A DNA stretch of 64,000 nt from Chamaea fasciata (GCA_029207755.1 JARCOQ010000002.1:7254001-7318000); one strand, 5' to 3'; shown: positions 13,945 to 28,267, numbered from the stretch's first letter. A program made the numbers and translations. The notes: a model not told the origin generated them from the letters alone.

Positions 13945-14793
13945 CTGTCACAGTTGAAGCTGGCACAGTATTTTCTGCTCAGAGAGAACGAGACTTGAGG
14001 GAGAGCACTGCAGAGGTTGCTTTCTGTCCCTTTTTTTCCTGAGACACAAGGTCAGCCTGCCAGTAACTAAGAGGTTTACAGTTAAAGGTTGGCCACTGGC
14101 CATACAAATTGTCCCCATCCCTGATTTTAGGGCAAAAAAATAATGAACTAAATAACCTACTCAGTTCTTTGATGACATTACAAATCAGTAAACATTTGCC
14201 CAGCCGTAGCCGAACTGATCTTTGCAATTTGGCTGGTGTCTTTTTAAAGAAAAAAATATTAAAGTCTTTCCTGATCTCTGGTAGTTGTTACTTAGCCTAA
14301 ACCAGGATCACATCCTTTATTTAGAAGTCAACTTTACCACCTTTGCCCACAAACATCTTTATTGTAGCTTCACTACTAGAATTTGTTCTTTCTCATCAAT
14401 TGGCCAAGCCCAGGCAACTCCAGTTTCCTGCAGTCATCCACTATGGATTTTATCAATAGCTGTGTGATTATTTTTCTTTTAAGGGAAGGACAGACATCAT
14501 CCTGTGCTCAACAGACCACTACACAGGAACAAAATTTAACAGAATAATGGCATTCCAAAGCCTTGGCGAGTAAGTGGCATTTGGTTTAATCTAAAAATAA
14601 ATAACTCAAATGACAACAAACATAACATTTTAGTCCTCTCTACTGCTGTTCCTCCATCCACACTGAACAAAGGACAGGGTAATGGAAAAGCACACTACAC
14701 CCAAAGGACTCTCATGATTTTTAGAGCTGTATGCCACTCTTGCTGCCTTCAACAATCTTGTGTTAACAGTAAATAAAGCCAAGAAGCTGCAGG

Positions 14794-14819
14794 AAAAAAA
14801 AAAAAATATATATATATAT
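14794..14819. repeat. A13 followed by (TA)n
   Basis: Thirteen A then a short TA run. Low complexity. Confidence 0.9.
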
Positions 14820-14970
14820 CCTCCAAGCCATGGATCCCAGACACATGGACATTCACTACTGAACAGGGGTTTGGCTGTTCATGCTGTTTCAAGGGGAGGT
14901 GAGTTAGGTGAGATTTATTGTCAGCTGTTAAGGAATGTGGTTGTTCTTACAGATTGGCAGGTACAGTGCT

Positions 14971-15100
14971 ACCACCAAGCCATCCCTCTCTGTAAGGACT
15001 TTTGTGCTGGTTAAGACCTTCTAAAATGGTCTTACAAGATCATTTTAAGATCTTTAAAACCTTCTAAAATAAACCTTACAGAGAGGGATGGCTTGATGGT
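14971..15100 (-). repeat. 27-bp near-perfect inverted repeat with structured 76-nt loop
   Basis: The arms are 14971-14997 and 15074-15100; 26 of 27 positions pair. The one exception is C14975 against A15096. In a minus-strand (ROBO1 sense) transcript this becomes a G-U wobble, so the stem is uninterrupted. The loop holds two smaller inverted repeats (TAAGACC/GGTCTTA at 15012-15018/15028-15034; AAGATC/GATCTT at 15036-15041/15049-15054) and a 12-bp direct repeat ACCTTCTAAAAT (15016-15027 and 15059-15070). I see no target-site duplication and no transposon signature. Confidence 0.85.
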
Positions 15101-15520
15101 CACCATCTTTGAGACAGAGGTATGTACACCTTCCTCACACCTGCTTTTATCATAACTTAATACACAACAGGGAAAGTTCCACACTGGTACAGAAGTGTAG
15201 GCAGGAATCAAAAACAATAAATAAAGAATATTGTGCCACTATTCTAGATAAAGGACATGAATTTCAGAAATAACAAAGAATATCTGTGTGTCAAAAAGAC
15301 TTAAATATAGTACAGATCTCACCAAAGATATGAATATAATAATCCCCTTCTACACTGAAACACTGGCATTTCTAATATTTCAGTTGAATTAGCAAAATTT
15401 CTGTATGTCCTAGAAAAACAGGATATACTGATGCTCTGAAAGAGGCTAGTCAAGGATAATATGTCTCTATCATATTAACATTACAAACTAATAGAACAGA
15501 ATTTTAGGACTTAAAGAAGA

Positions 15521-15610
15521 TAGTATAGAATAATTTAGATTGGAAGGAGCCCCTGGAAGTCATCAAGTCTACAACGAGATGCTTTTGAATGACCATATTC
15601 TCTTGGACAG
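15521..15610 (-). mobile_element. CR1 3'-end fragment on the minus strand
   Basis: The plus strand reads TAGTATAGAATAATTTAGATTGGAAGGAGCCCCTGGAAGTCATCAAGTC in pieces. This matches the reverse complement of a CR1 terminus (…gacTTgatgac…CCAATCTAAATtATTCTATacta). The right boundary is vague; the motif GGACAGATTAGGTCTCTTCA just beyond may also belong to it. It is in the same orientation as ROBO1, unlike the other clear copies. Confidence 0.7.
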
Positions 15611-18600
15611 ATTAGGTCTCTTCAACAGACCTAGTACGCAGAGTTTATTAAAAAAAACCAACCCAAAACCAACACAACAAATAAATCAAATATTTACCTA
15701 TGTCTTAGTGTACAAAAGCCTGAGAAAGCATGCTCCACCTAAGATCAAAGCATTTCTCTCCCTGAAAGGCAAGACTCATGGATATTTTCCTCCTATGAAC
15801 TTGAGAAAAATTGAAAATATTTTCAGCTATAACATCATGTTTTTAAAAAGGGGAATGATGTCATTTTTAGTTATTCAGAAAGGTAAGTCAAAAAACCAAT
15901 CCTTTAAATTCCCTCTGCTTTCAACAATATTAAGTTCAACCCACATTCTCTTACATTTTCCCTACTATATTCCTTTATATATTGATGCACCAAAATTGCA
16001 CTTCAAATTAATTTTAGGTTATAGAAGTGTTACAACACTACTCACATACACTGAAAACATTACATATCTTTGTTCCACTTACACTGAACTTAGTGTTGGC
16101 AGCCAAAGACAATTTCTTGTGTTCCCAAGAAACCCTCAAGCCATCCAGACACATGGATCACTATAAATCATGTAGTGCAAATGGACAGCTGGACACTACT
16201 TCTACTCAAGTCCAAGAATTTCTTCTATTTAATACTTTAGAGAGTAAATCTGGCTTGGAGCCACTGAGAGTATTATTACTATTTTTTTTCCTTTTCCCCT
16301 ACTTCTTCAAATTAAAGAACTTTAAGAAGAAGACACAGAAGTTGCCCTAAGTTACTAACCCCTCCCTCCCACAGATCTAGCTCCCAGTGCCAACAGCACA
16401 TGAGAATGCAGAAGAGTTCATTTGCTACGCCACAGTTCTATTGCAACACAAAAAGGGGGTGTTTTTTGACCATGACTAAGAGGCCTCTTATTACTGCTGA
16501 AGATTGTATCATTTGGATAAATTTAAGAGACACATAAAAAACAGCAGCCTGAAGTTTAAAAAGAAATTAAATCAAGCGATCTTAATAAAGCATAAGTGCT
16601 TTTCAAGTCTGAAAGACCTCATAAATCTAAGAGAAAGGACTATCAGATAGCACCTAAGATGGCTTTAGCACCTTTGAAGCAACAAAGAAGTCCAGTACTT
16701 ACATAATAAAACCAAATTACTTCTGTAATTTCTACACTCCTTAGTCTTATAATAGCTTGACAAGCATAGCACCTTGCCTGCAAAACAAGACCTTTCACAA
16801 ATTAAACAGTTCTTAATAGAATGCTTATGAGGACATCAAAGGTCCAGGCCACAGATACTTCAAAACAAGTATTTTTTTCCTCATTTACTATGAATTATTT
16901 TGGCTCTAAAATCACTTAATGAAATACTAACAAAATGTAATCCATTAGAGATTACTCCACGGATAGTCATCGTAATTATTTTTGCAGCTGTAAAGTAGAT
17001 ACATGCTCGGTTTTGTTTGCCTCAGGCCCTGGCAATCTTGCATGAAGTTATAAATCTAAAATTTTCATCCCTTACTGAAAAAAAAAACCTTTTTCTTTGC
17101 TGTTCTTCATAGTCAAGGATCACTGTAAATTGAGAAAACATTTCCTTTTTAAGTTATATTAGAAGTATACTTTGCAATCCACTAGAGCAAATGCTTTTTG
17201 TCACCAAACGGTGAAATTTCACGTCTTTCTACATGTATGCAGCTGGATTGAAAAAAAGATATATTAAGAGGGCATTTGATTATTTTTTCCATTTTTTGAA
17301 GAATCTTCATAGATACAACACTCTCCTCCCCATTTCTGCCAGGCCTTGCTTAAGATTTTCAAGCCTTTTACCTAATATTTTCTGAAATCCAGTGAAGGGT
17401 GATTGTAACCATCATCACATCACAGCTGGGACAACTGCATGATCTTGCTGAACTATTCAGGTTCGAAAGCAACTTTTGTAGCTCCACTTAGAAAGTCAAC
17501 TGCTCACACAACTACTTCAGATCGTGTACTCTTCAATCCACTAAAGAGTTTTACTTTCTCCAGAGAATCTTTCTCAGGGAAGAAGGGAACTGGCAACCAC
17601 TTGAGGAAAACTTTTCATTTGATAAGCAACATAATTTATTGATAAGCAGAGATGGCATCAAAACAGTGCTTTGCAAAATGCAGCACCCAGTGCTTTCTTC
17701 TTAAGTTCTTTGTTGCCTACTATGAAAAAGAGTGGGAGACACTACTGGGTCCAATGGGAGGAAGACAGGCAGGATTTTTTTGCCTACATAAATTGCAGAT
17801 AATTCAGAAAGATTACTTCGCAGTTTATCTTTAAATAACTGTGATTTGGAAGGGATCTATAAAATGCAAGATAAAATAAACCAACCAGAAAGTTCTAGTC
17901 AATACTTGAAAAGAATGAGTTTGTAAGGAACACACAAATTACCATCAGACATTGTGGATATCATGCCTTAACAGGTGGTATCATTTAAGATCTGGAAATC
18001 GGAAAATTTCCTGAAAATTTTGATTACAGGTCTGTTCTAGTCCAGACACTTCAAGCTAGATCAGTTCAAAGCAGTGCACCAAAACATATCTGGGGTCCCT
18101 AATCAACCAAGATCCTACAGCCATGGTCACCCAGTGAACAGAGGAGGGAAATGATGATGCTTGTGCTGCAAGTTTCTGAACCAGACCAAGGCAGTTTCAA
18201 TCCATTTTAATTTTTATAAGAAGGCTTGCTTCCCATTAACTCTCTTGCACCATCCCCCACAAAACACAGTATTTTTTTTACAAGTCTGCTTCATAGAGAG
18301 AGACTGGTGAGCTAAACTATGACACAATTGTTTAACAGAAGACACCCCAAAAAGCTCCACTCTTTCAGCATGAAGATAATTTGAATCTTTCTTTGACAAA
18401 TAGCATGTGCCTCAAAACTGGTGGAAAAAGAAAGTGAAATAAACAGAAGAAATGATCATCGCATTTCTCTGAAAAACAACTAGACCTCAGCTAATGAGCA
18501 AGTTTCCTACAGCAAACAAAACCATCCAGACATCAGACAAGCTGAATACAACCTTAGTGGCCCACTGCCCTGCCTTTTGGCTAATTTTGTTAAAAGTTGC

Positions 18601-21174
18601 AATAAATTTCAAGTATTTTTTAATATCCACCAATTCCATTATTTCCATTCCTTTTCAATATATAAAAAGTATTTCTGTGTTTTCCTTTTCCTACCCAACA
18701 AAAAAGGAATATTTACAAACTAAGTTTCCACCCAATACTTCATTTGACTAATAAAGTATGAACTAAACATCAAAAATGAGAGCTTGCTTTAAAAGCCTGT
18801 AAGATAAGGGGAAAAAAATAGGATTCAGGAGGTTATATAAATCTTCTAATCCCATGAAGCTGTAATCAAAGAGAAACTAATTATTGCTTAGTCAGGATTG
18901 AGCTGTTATTCAAAAGCAGAACTCTTCTTGTAATTTAGGATCAGCAATGATCCCTTTTCCCCACTACCCACTGAACTTGTAATTCAAATGTACTGGGACA
19001 CAGCAGACATTTTTGGCATTCAAATGTAAGATGGTTGTCAGTTGGAACAGTGCTTCAAACCAGGTGCCTAACTTTAATTACAACTAACTTAAGCATCAGC
19101 CAGAATTATGGTACCTTGTTTAAAGAGTTTGCTGGCAGGAAATTTATACAGATGTCAGGAAATAATTTTTAATACATGCATGCCACTAACAGGAAAGTGT
19201 TAGAACACCTAATTAAGAAAAAAAAAAACAAACAAAGGTACGCATTATCAAATTTAAGTCAACCCATGTGTTACCATATTATACGTTAAACCTCATTAAA
19301 CTGTTACCTGGTTTGACCAAAAACTTGATCATTTACAAATGAGAAATATTCTTTTTGAAGAGACCTCCCTAAAAGTCTCTATGCAGTCATAAAAAGTTAA
19401 ACTTATTCCCTGAAAAAATTCTTTCTTTCCCTTTCTGAAGGTGTTAAAACCAGGTCACCATTGGTGTTAACTAAAATAAATAGTAATTAAAACGGAACAG
19501 AAGGAGTAGGGCTATAAATAGTCAGAAATTATTGTTGTGATGATCTAACAAGACCACTCATGCCATGCAGGCAATAATTTCATGCAGTGACCAAGTCCAG
19601 CAGTGCCATATGGAATGCTTCAAAAGATGTCTATGCTTCCACAAGTCTCCAAGAGGCTGGAAGTCACAGCCAGCATGCCCAGGGCTCCTCACTTCCATCA
19701 TTTCCAGTTCTCTTACTTTTCCTACCTGGCAGCACTCTGACCTCTTGCTACCCCTTGCTCAGTCAGACTAAAAGCCTCCTTTATGATGAGCAGATGCCCA
19801 TCAGCTCAGTATCCACATCTCTAATATTTCCTCAGCCTTCTCTGAGCCTCAAAAACTACACGAGGACTGGACACGTGGCCACTGCCCCAACCACAGCCCC
19901 TGTGACTGCACAGTCTGAGAATTCACAGCAAACAGGTTTCCAGACAGAGGAGGCTGCTCATTGCAAGGAGGCTGATTCTAAAGCAATGGACACCTCTTGG
20001 CACCATCACACCAGACATCTATTTTTAATCCTCAGCTATACATTTATGACAACACATTCAGCATCATCTCTTCATGCCGTGCTGTCCTGCTCTGCTTTAA
20101 ACTCTGCCCCTCAGCAAGTCTTACCACCTCGAAGTCTGAAGAAATAAAAGCACTTTAAAATCAAAAGGCTTTTTGCTTAGTAGTCACATGTATTTGTATG
20201 AGTTAGTTCAGACCTTTACCTGAGTCTACGTAATTGAGATCACAACATTATCCATATTTCTATTTTAGGATCTCCTTCAGTGAAAGGAAACAACCATTAA
20301 AACTCCTCAGAAAAACAACTGTGGTTTTTCTACTTTATTACCACTGAGATCAACTAATTTCGTTTAAACAGCTGGTTCACAAATTCACTTCCTCCATTAT
20401 GTCACTATGGAAGAAACTGAAGGGTTAATGAATGCAAGAAAAGATTTCCAAAGGCCTTTCTTTTAGACATTGAAACAATTTAAGAACTGCCTTTTATTAT
20501 TATGCTTGTTCTCATATTGCCAATGATTTATTTTTACGTTTGAAATGACACCACTTTTAAGATTTTAGTAGACATTGTAAGAGGCATATAGAAATTTTAA
20601 CAATAATTTGAATTTGGAAGAGTAAAGAGTTCTGAAGAATAGCATTTAACTTGAATGAATGAAAAAGAATTACTTAAAGAATTAATTAAAGAGTGAATGG
20701 TATATACCGAATGCTTTAATTCAGAAAACTTGCATTCCTACTACCCAGCAGAGTAATGCAGACTTTCCAGCAATGGGGAATTGCCTCTCAAACATGCAGA
20801 TCTGCTAAAGATTTTACTGAATCTCACATCACGCTCTGCTGTAAGAAGGTTAACAGATTAAAGGTGTCAGAAAGCAGCATTCAGTTCACGTTACCAGCCT
20901 ATGTAATTTAGTACTAACATTACTAGAACCATCCAGCTGATGACACCAGCAGAGAGCACGGACAGTCAAAGCAACAAAGGAACAGGGCTTTGTTTTAGCA
21001 CTGGCAAACAGAACCAAGGCAACAGAGTTAAATGTAAGTGACAGGTGTATAAAACAGCAGCAGTGGAAATTAGATCGCACTTCTAAAATGTTAACAAAAT
21101 GTCCTGTCTCCATTAAAGGAATCTTTAAGCTGTTTTAAAACAGATTCTCACTAAAAAAATACGGTTTTGATTGA

Positions 21175-21193
21175 TTTTTTTTTTTTTTTTTTT
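21175..21193. repeat. T19 homopolymer at the left edge of a CR1
   Basis: Nineteen T directly before the recognisable start of the 21.2-kb CR1 copy. CR1 does not use poly-A priming, so this is more likely a pre-existing T run at the 5' junction than part of the element. Confidence 0.9.
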
Positions 21194-21870
21194 CTCTGCC
21201 CATTGAAAAAGGTCCTGGGGGTGCTGGCTGACAGTGGCTGAACATGAGCCAGGTTGTGCTCAGGTGGCCAAGAAGGCCAATGGCACCTGGCCTGACTAAG
21301 GAATAGAGTGACCAGCAGGACCAAGGGAGTGCTTGTCGTCTGGTACATGGCAATGATGAGGATACACCTTGAATTCTATGCCCAGTCTTGGGCCCCTCAC
21401 TGCTGGGAGGACACTGAGGTGCTGGAGAGTGTCCAGAGAAGGGCAACAGAGCTGGGGAAGGGTCAGGAGCACAAGTCTGATGAGGAGCAGCTGGGGGTGT
21501 TCAGCCTGCAGAAAAGGGGGCTCAGGGGAGACCTGATGACTCTCTATAAGTGCCTGACAGGAGGGTGCAGCCAGGAGGTGGGGGTTGGCTTCTGCTCCCA
21601 GACAACAAGTGACAGGACAAGAGGAAATGGCCTCAAGTTGCACCAAGGGCGGTTTAGACTGGGTATCAGGAAAACTGAAATGAAATGGTGCTCAGACCTT
21701 GCAATATGCTGCTCAGGGCAGTGGTGGAGTCACCATGACCGGAGGGATCTAAAAAACGTGCACATGTGGCACAGGGGACATGGTTTAGTGGTGAACTTGT
21801 CAGTACCCAGTTAACAGCTGTATTTAATGAGCTTGAAGCTCTCTTCCAACCTAAACCACTTGATGATTCA
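21194..21870 (+). mobile_element. CR1 3' region, longest copy in the window
   Basis: About 680 bp. From the left it has GGTCCTGGGGGTGCTGGCTG, GAACATGAGCCAGGTTGTGC, then GCTGGAGAGTGTCCAGAGAA, GGGGGCTCAGGGGAGACCTG, GACAAGAGGAAATGGCCTCA, GGTGGAGTCACCATGACC and a decayed terminus CTCTTCCAACCTAAACCACT. This covers the CR1 3' end and part of the sequence before it. An open frame (21308-21814, 168 codons) runs through it, but this is repeat-derived and not a host gene. It is preceded directly by a T19 run (21175-21193). It is antisense to ROBO1. Confidence 0.93.
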
Positions 21871-22184
21871 ATACAGCAGCATCAAATTCAGATCTTTGTA
21901 TCTGTTAAGGTTAATAATTACCATCTCTGGAAAAGTGTCATTCCCTAAGACACTCAGCAATACATGTCAGCAAATAAAAGACCAGACTGCTTCTAATCCA
22001 TTCCAGTAGGAGGAAATCAGGGACTTCTGCACCAGCTGGATCACTGTTAAATATCACTGGATATTTAGAAGGTGCTGATGGCAAATACATGTCATATGCT
22101 TGAATCAAGCAATATGTTACACTGCAAAAGCAATTAAATATTTAGGCATTTGGCATTAAACTTATGACTGCATAGAATGACTTT

Positions 22185-22214
22185 AAAATAAAAAAAAAAA
22201 TTAAAAAAAAAAAA
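22185..22214. repeat. A-rich tract
   Basis: Two A runs (about 10 and 12 bases) separated by TT. Low complexity. Confidence 0.85.
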
Positions 22215-22823
22215 GGCTTCTGTAAAAACCATTGGCTGAAAGTTACTGAAAACTACTGCAAAAAATTACGGCGATCACTCGGAGTGTCTAAATTCATTTC
22301 ATTCATTTAAGATTTGGGCTTTAAATACTGCCTGGAATCTTACTGGGTAACATAGCTGTCAGCCTATAACAGTATCTCCACGTGTGGAAAGGAAATTATA
22401 AATGGATTAGATGATGAATTGAGAATCAATTAAATGACCAAATCTGATAAGTCATATAAAAAGTAATTTTAACTCCTGTGAGAAAGGGTAACTGACAGGC
22501 CTCAGAGAGCATGCTACAGCACTGGGAAACCTAATTAAATCCTGAAGGATCTGTGATGCCTCAGGCACACAGCTCTGAGAGTGTCCCTTAGGTTGATTGA
22601 AAATTGAAAATAGATAAGGAGAAGGGACCTAATAATTAATTTGACTGACTATGTAGGAAGAGCAATCCCTCTCAATGTCTTCCCCATATTATGCTCCAGG
22701 ACAAGGCGTCTACTAACTGTAACTAAGAATTTACCTCCTGGAAGAAGGGATTAATTTCTACAGACTGCAGAGATTATTTCCTTTCACTTGTCATACATAT
22801 TACATATTTTCAGGTATTTTCTG

Positions 22824-22853
22824 GTAGTAGTAGTAGCAGCAGTAGTAGTAGCA
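22824..22853. repeat. (GTA/GCA)10 trinucleotide repeat
   Basis: Ten triplets: four GTA, two GCA, three GTA and one GCA. Short microsatellite with internal GCA variants. Confidence 0.92.
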
Positions 22854-25800
22854 CATTTTACATTTTGTTTTGGGGTTCTTTGAATCATGATGGATTACAG
22901 ACAATATTTTTAGCATGACTAACACACTGTATTTCCAAACTTATGGACACAAACTAAGGGATTTTAGGTATAGCTCAGCCAAGAAGTGTCCTTCAGACAT
23001 CACAAACTACTTTTTATAAGGCAAAGAAGGGTGTGCATTTTATATCCAGGGATTTTGCCGCATTCTGTAAATAAAGATTTTTCTCTCTACACTCCAAATT
23101 AGATTCTGATGTTTAGTTTGCAGGGAGCTGCTGGCTGCACTGGCCTTCCTTCAGATCAGATTATAATGGAGAAAGAGAACCAGATTAAGAGGCTGCATGT
23201 CTTGGCCATCAAATTACATCATAAAGAGAATTGAAATCAAAGAAGAGATATAAAGACCAAATAAGGAAAGAAAAAAGGTGAGAAGACACTTCACCGGAAC
23301 TCCAGTATTTTCCTTAACTACTCACTACACTTATTTCATGAGTCAAAGAGTTCTTTTTCAAGGAAGAACACAAGAACCAACCCAGAAACGCCTCTGTCAT
23401 CTAACTCAGATAAAGGAATACAGGTAGCAAGGACAGAAGCAGACATTTAGCCCGTTTTCAATATAAGATTAGAGTTAGGATGGCAAATGAAGCTAGATTG
23501 CAAATGATTAAAAAGGCGTTTCTCTCAAACAGCAAGCTACGCTGGCTTGTGTTGTGAAAAACTTACTCTTCCCATACCTCCTAGGATGGAAACTTCCTCA
23601 GGAGGCCAAATCTGAAGGAACTTCATTAATTGTAACCTGTACTGGTAAAAGAGAAGCAACTGCTCCAGCGTCTTGCCAATGGAGATGGCAGCACTTTTCC
23701 TGTAGTACAGGAAAGACTTAAATGTTGGCCGTACTTGTAATGTTTGCTTGTAACCATCCTTTCACTCTGAAGGAGTCAAAAACTTATCAGAGGAAACATG
23801 TGCAAAGAAATAAAGATTTCCATGCCCTTGATAAGAATTTTTCTGCAGTAGTTCTAAATCTGCATATGCCCTGTGTTAGTGTTCTGCTAAAGGTGCTGCC
23901 TCCACAGAACAATTTTAGCCCCATCCTTCTGCTTAGCGTGCAAATTCTAGGGTGTTATAACTGTACCACTACCATCAACATTTTTTGAAAGGACACTATT
24001 TCCACGAAAAAAATCCCCATAATGCTCTTAAAGTGGTTGAAAAAAATGACATTTTAATATCAGAGAATATAGAGTATCATTATCCCACTCAAACAGCTAA
24101 GTCGCTCCTTTAATATTCCGGAAAATTATATTCCCCCATTAGACATGAGGTCAAGCCTGAAACATCAGTCAGAGGGGGCAAGATGCAGGCACCTCATATG
24201 GCTGAGTGGCTCATTCTGAGTAACAGCAGAGCTAAGAACAGCATTTGTTGGCACCACACACTACAGCAAAGGCCACACAGCTCAGAATGTTGCTGAACTA
24301 TTACATATACTTTTATGCTGTTCTATTGTTCTCTTATTGTACAACGTTTTATTGTCTTGGCAGAATCTACCGCAGACCACAGAGCTCCACTGTTTTTGTT
24401 TAGCTCTCCAGACTGCTATACAGCAGGACATACCTCAGTTAGATAGTAGATGTTTCATCAATTGTACCCTGCATTCCCCAGTGTGTGAATACATCATCCT
24501 TGTGGTAATGCTGTCTTGTTTTCTAAAATCCTAAAACATTCAAGACGTAATCTGACAAGAGATTGCCGTGGTAGAAATGGATAAACCATTTCAAAATTAC
24601 ATTTATGCCAAATATCATATACTTTCCAAATTACTTTTGGTGGTTTTAGAAAACAATGCAGGGAATCACCTCAGGGGAAAATGGCAGACAGCCTCACACA
24701 GAGGTCATAGAGAAATATAGTCTTCATCTAATTCAATTAACTGCTTTCAGTTAGATCCCAAATGGTACAGGCAAACATTTGTTCTACTTCACGCATATCC
24801 TAAGAAATGAATCATTCTGCTTTTCCACTACACAAAGCCACGGCAAAATATCACACACTCAATTATTTTACTGTTCAGAATTTGAAAAATCTCAAGACAG
24901 ACATCTTTATGATTTACAGTGACGTCTCATAATTTAGGAAACCATCTGAAGGCTTCGAATATTGTAAAATCCTACGAAGAGCACCACAGAAAGTAGCAAA
25001 CTTAATAGCTAAAACAATGAAAAATGGTTTTGAAAGCAAACAGACACACCAAATTCACCAAGCTGAAACTCTGAATTGCAGCTCTTGGAGATTTATACGT
25101 TATCATAAATGGCAAAAGACAGTAAAATCATACAAAAAAAGTACTTCTGCATTTGGACTCTCATGCTGGCTTCAGTCCCTATGAGATATTCAAAGGCAAA
25201 GTGCCAACTGATCAATATGTTAGTGTTTAATGTGCAGTAAGTGCTACTGAGGAAAAATCAGAGAAACACTGCCGGCTAGCAGAGTCTGCTTCACTGCTGG
25301 CAGGAAGGAGTGCAGGGAGTTGTGGATCCCCCCCACGTGGTAAGGCAGCAGCCAGGAGTCTGATTCAGAATTAACAAAAGGAAACAGAGGGCAATGCTCT
25401 GCGTGAGCAAGAACGCGCACAAAGCCAGGCAGATTTCATTACTGAAGATTTTAATTTTGATTAAATGCTTCCTTTTATATCAGGCCACAATCATTGTTTT
25501 CTACCCCGTGCTCTCATTAATACTTTAATACACGGGGAACATTAAGTTGCATAACTTCAGTGTGGCACCTAAAGATAGCATCTTTAATAACAGGTACAAC
25601 AGAGATGTTGGCATCCACCAGTGTCCAGCTTTGGGATGCTCTGAGGCACAGTTGTGGCAGGCAGGGCAACACATCAGCACTTACCACTACAGCAAAAGGA
25701 AAGTGGATCACTTCCAGGTGAGCTTAGACTGTTTGAAATGGGAACTTATAAATTCATCCAAGGCAAAGCAAACCAACACAATGGAAACAGCTGTGGAAGG

Positions 25801-28267
25801 CAAAAGTATCAAGGTGGCGAATATTTATGGGGGAAATACTGCATTTCCCTTTCTTTCACAGCCTGGAAGAAACTGCAGTACAATGGAAATGCCCAAAAAA
25901 CTTCCCAAGAAACTACAGAGGTAACATGAAATTTTAGTAATTTGACCGTTACCTTTTCTCCCCTTGCTTTTGGTGTTTCTACCTGCAAACGATGAAACTT
26001 AAGTCTGAACAAAACTCAACAAGACCACACTTTTTCTTGATTCCACATGAGCATGGGTACCCTGAGCAGAAGTACCTACACTGAATTTCCCTTGCCCTCA
26101 CAAACCTGAACTGTGGTACCCTCCACAACGACCTACCAGCTCTGTTAATTCAATTCCCACCTGTGCTGAGCAGCCCCTCCAGGTTAATTTCCCAGATTTT
26201 CATTCAGAATTTGTTATAGAGAGAAAAAGCAAATGTGGTATTGTCTGAGACCAGGATCCTTTCATTTCTCCATGAATTCTGAATCAATTTTCAAGTCAGT
26301 TCAGTGGCCTGGTTCTTTTCTGTATGTTTAGGCACAAAAAGTAAGCTTGAAAACATTATGAGATTTGGTCTAGACTATCGGTAGGCGCCAAAATATGAAT
26401 GCCATATCTTTTCAGGACAGTTTTAAAAAAGTAAATTCATTGCTATTAATTAAGGATACTTAGAAGCCACTGAACTTGCAAGATAAAACTACTGGTATAT
26501 TGTAATAGTTCACTCAGAAAAAACTGATTTAAGGGGCGAGAGGGGAGGGGAAGCAACCCCCCAAAAGTATCTGGATTGCCAAAATCCTTACACTTGAGTT
26601 TTTTTGATATCCAGTATGATAACATATTTTTTGCTGTTACAGGACTTTCTAGTAAATGAAAAGTCCAGTGGGTGATGGATGAAGCCAGACCAGAAGATGA
26701 ACACCAGGTTACAACAGACCCAACTGGAGTCTTCCTGAAACGTGCACAGTGTGGACATTTCTTTCCAGGAAAAATGTTTCTCTCTATAAATACACCTCTT
26801 CTGGGTTGCATTATTTTGAAATTCCTTCCTGCACACATAGGGAACATACAGTAGAACTAACACTTGATATAATAAAAATTCCTTAATAATATCCATTGTA
26901 ACAATCTCAGAAATGTCCGGTTAAGCTTTAAGTTCATATTACAGCGTATTTATTGCTTGGACTTTGGGTAGTCATTACAAAACCACCAGGAGCAAGAGGA
27001 CTAAACAGGCAATGCAAGCCTTGAGAGGAAACAAGGAAACACAAACCAGCAAATAAGAACCTTCTAAGTCACCATGTTCATTTATATATGAGAATCTAAA
27101 GCAAAAAGAGATACTGTCTTTATTGCAAAAAGTGCTGTGCTGCTGTTTGTGTGCTTGAATGCAATTGACTGGCACCTTTCAGTAGATTACCACAAGTCAT
27201 TACTCAAAAGCTTTCCTGAACTTTCAGATTGAGGCACTACAGCTGCTTCAGGCAGAAAATGCTTTTAAATAGTAGACACTCCTAGTGTTTATACAAACTG
27301 TAAGGTGCACACAGGTACTTGGTCTTTGCTATATTTCTCATTGGCTTTACAGCAATGAAATACTTGTCTCAGAACTAAAGTACTCAAGAGTATAATGTAG
27401 TACCAAATCCACAATATTTGTGCACTGCTGCTCCTTGTCAAAACCAATTTGTATATTTTGGATTTTTTGGGGGGAAGAAAAGTATCTGTTGTGTCCTTAC
27501 TAAAGCCACAGAAATAGTATTATATAACCACAAAGCCACTGAATTGACGGACCTTGGTCTAAAATGGGAACCCTTAAGAGTGCAAAAGTAAGCAGGGGAA
27601 ATAAAGGGAGTTACAAAGAGCTTATGAAAGTTATACTGGCTATCAGAAGTAAGAAGTGTCACTAGGATTTATTCCCATTATTGTGTCAAACTTCTCTTAT
27701 CACTGTATCTGTACACATAACGCCTGGGTAGGCTTTGTTATTTTAACATGTGAAACTGTATGACAGACAACACTTTCTAATCTCTCAGAGGAAAACAATT
27801 TAAAGAGGAAGGGGGTAACCCTATACATATTCCTCTAAAAAAACCAAAACAGTAACGAATACCTCAGTAAACTCTGCCAAGGTTCATGGAAACAACTGGG
27901 ATTTGTATATACATCATTTGGATATGGGCCATTATCAAACTATCCAGAGAGTTAATCAACTGAGGACACTCTCAGCAAAACAAGACTGGTGCTACATAAT
28001 CAGAAACACCAGAGCTGTAAACAATGGGAATGCACATTATTCCCAAGCAGTATAAATAATTTAAGACTTCCAGAACTGAAATTAATCTACATACCATTTG
28101 AAGCACACAGAACCACCAATCCAGACAGAATAATGAAAGGTAAGGGAAAAACAGATGGATAATTAAAAAGATACTTTTCAAGTGGGAATAGTCGTAGCTT
28201 TGCACTGCTGGTAACAAGAAATAAATATCAAGAAAATCCTATTACATGCATATATATTTTCTATTAC

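Noticed and set aside
15540..16166. 208-codon open frame on the plus strand
   Set aside because: It starts inside a minus-strand CR1 relic, has an AT-driven Lys/Ile/Leu/Phe composition, and shows no domain or homologue I recognise. It is opposite to ROBO1 and most likely chance.
17828..17870. CR1-like TTTGGAAGGGATCTATAAAA
   Set aside because: Resembles a minus-strand CR1 terminus for only about 20 bases, with no supporting flank.
19587..20147. 186-codon open frame on the plus strand, Ser/Thr-rich
   Set aside because: No recognisable domain, no promoter or splice context, and low-complexity composition. Treated as chance.
21308..21814. 168-codon open frame on the plus strand
   Set aside because: Lies entirely within a CR1 3' region; repeat-derived and not a host gene.
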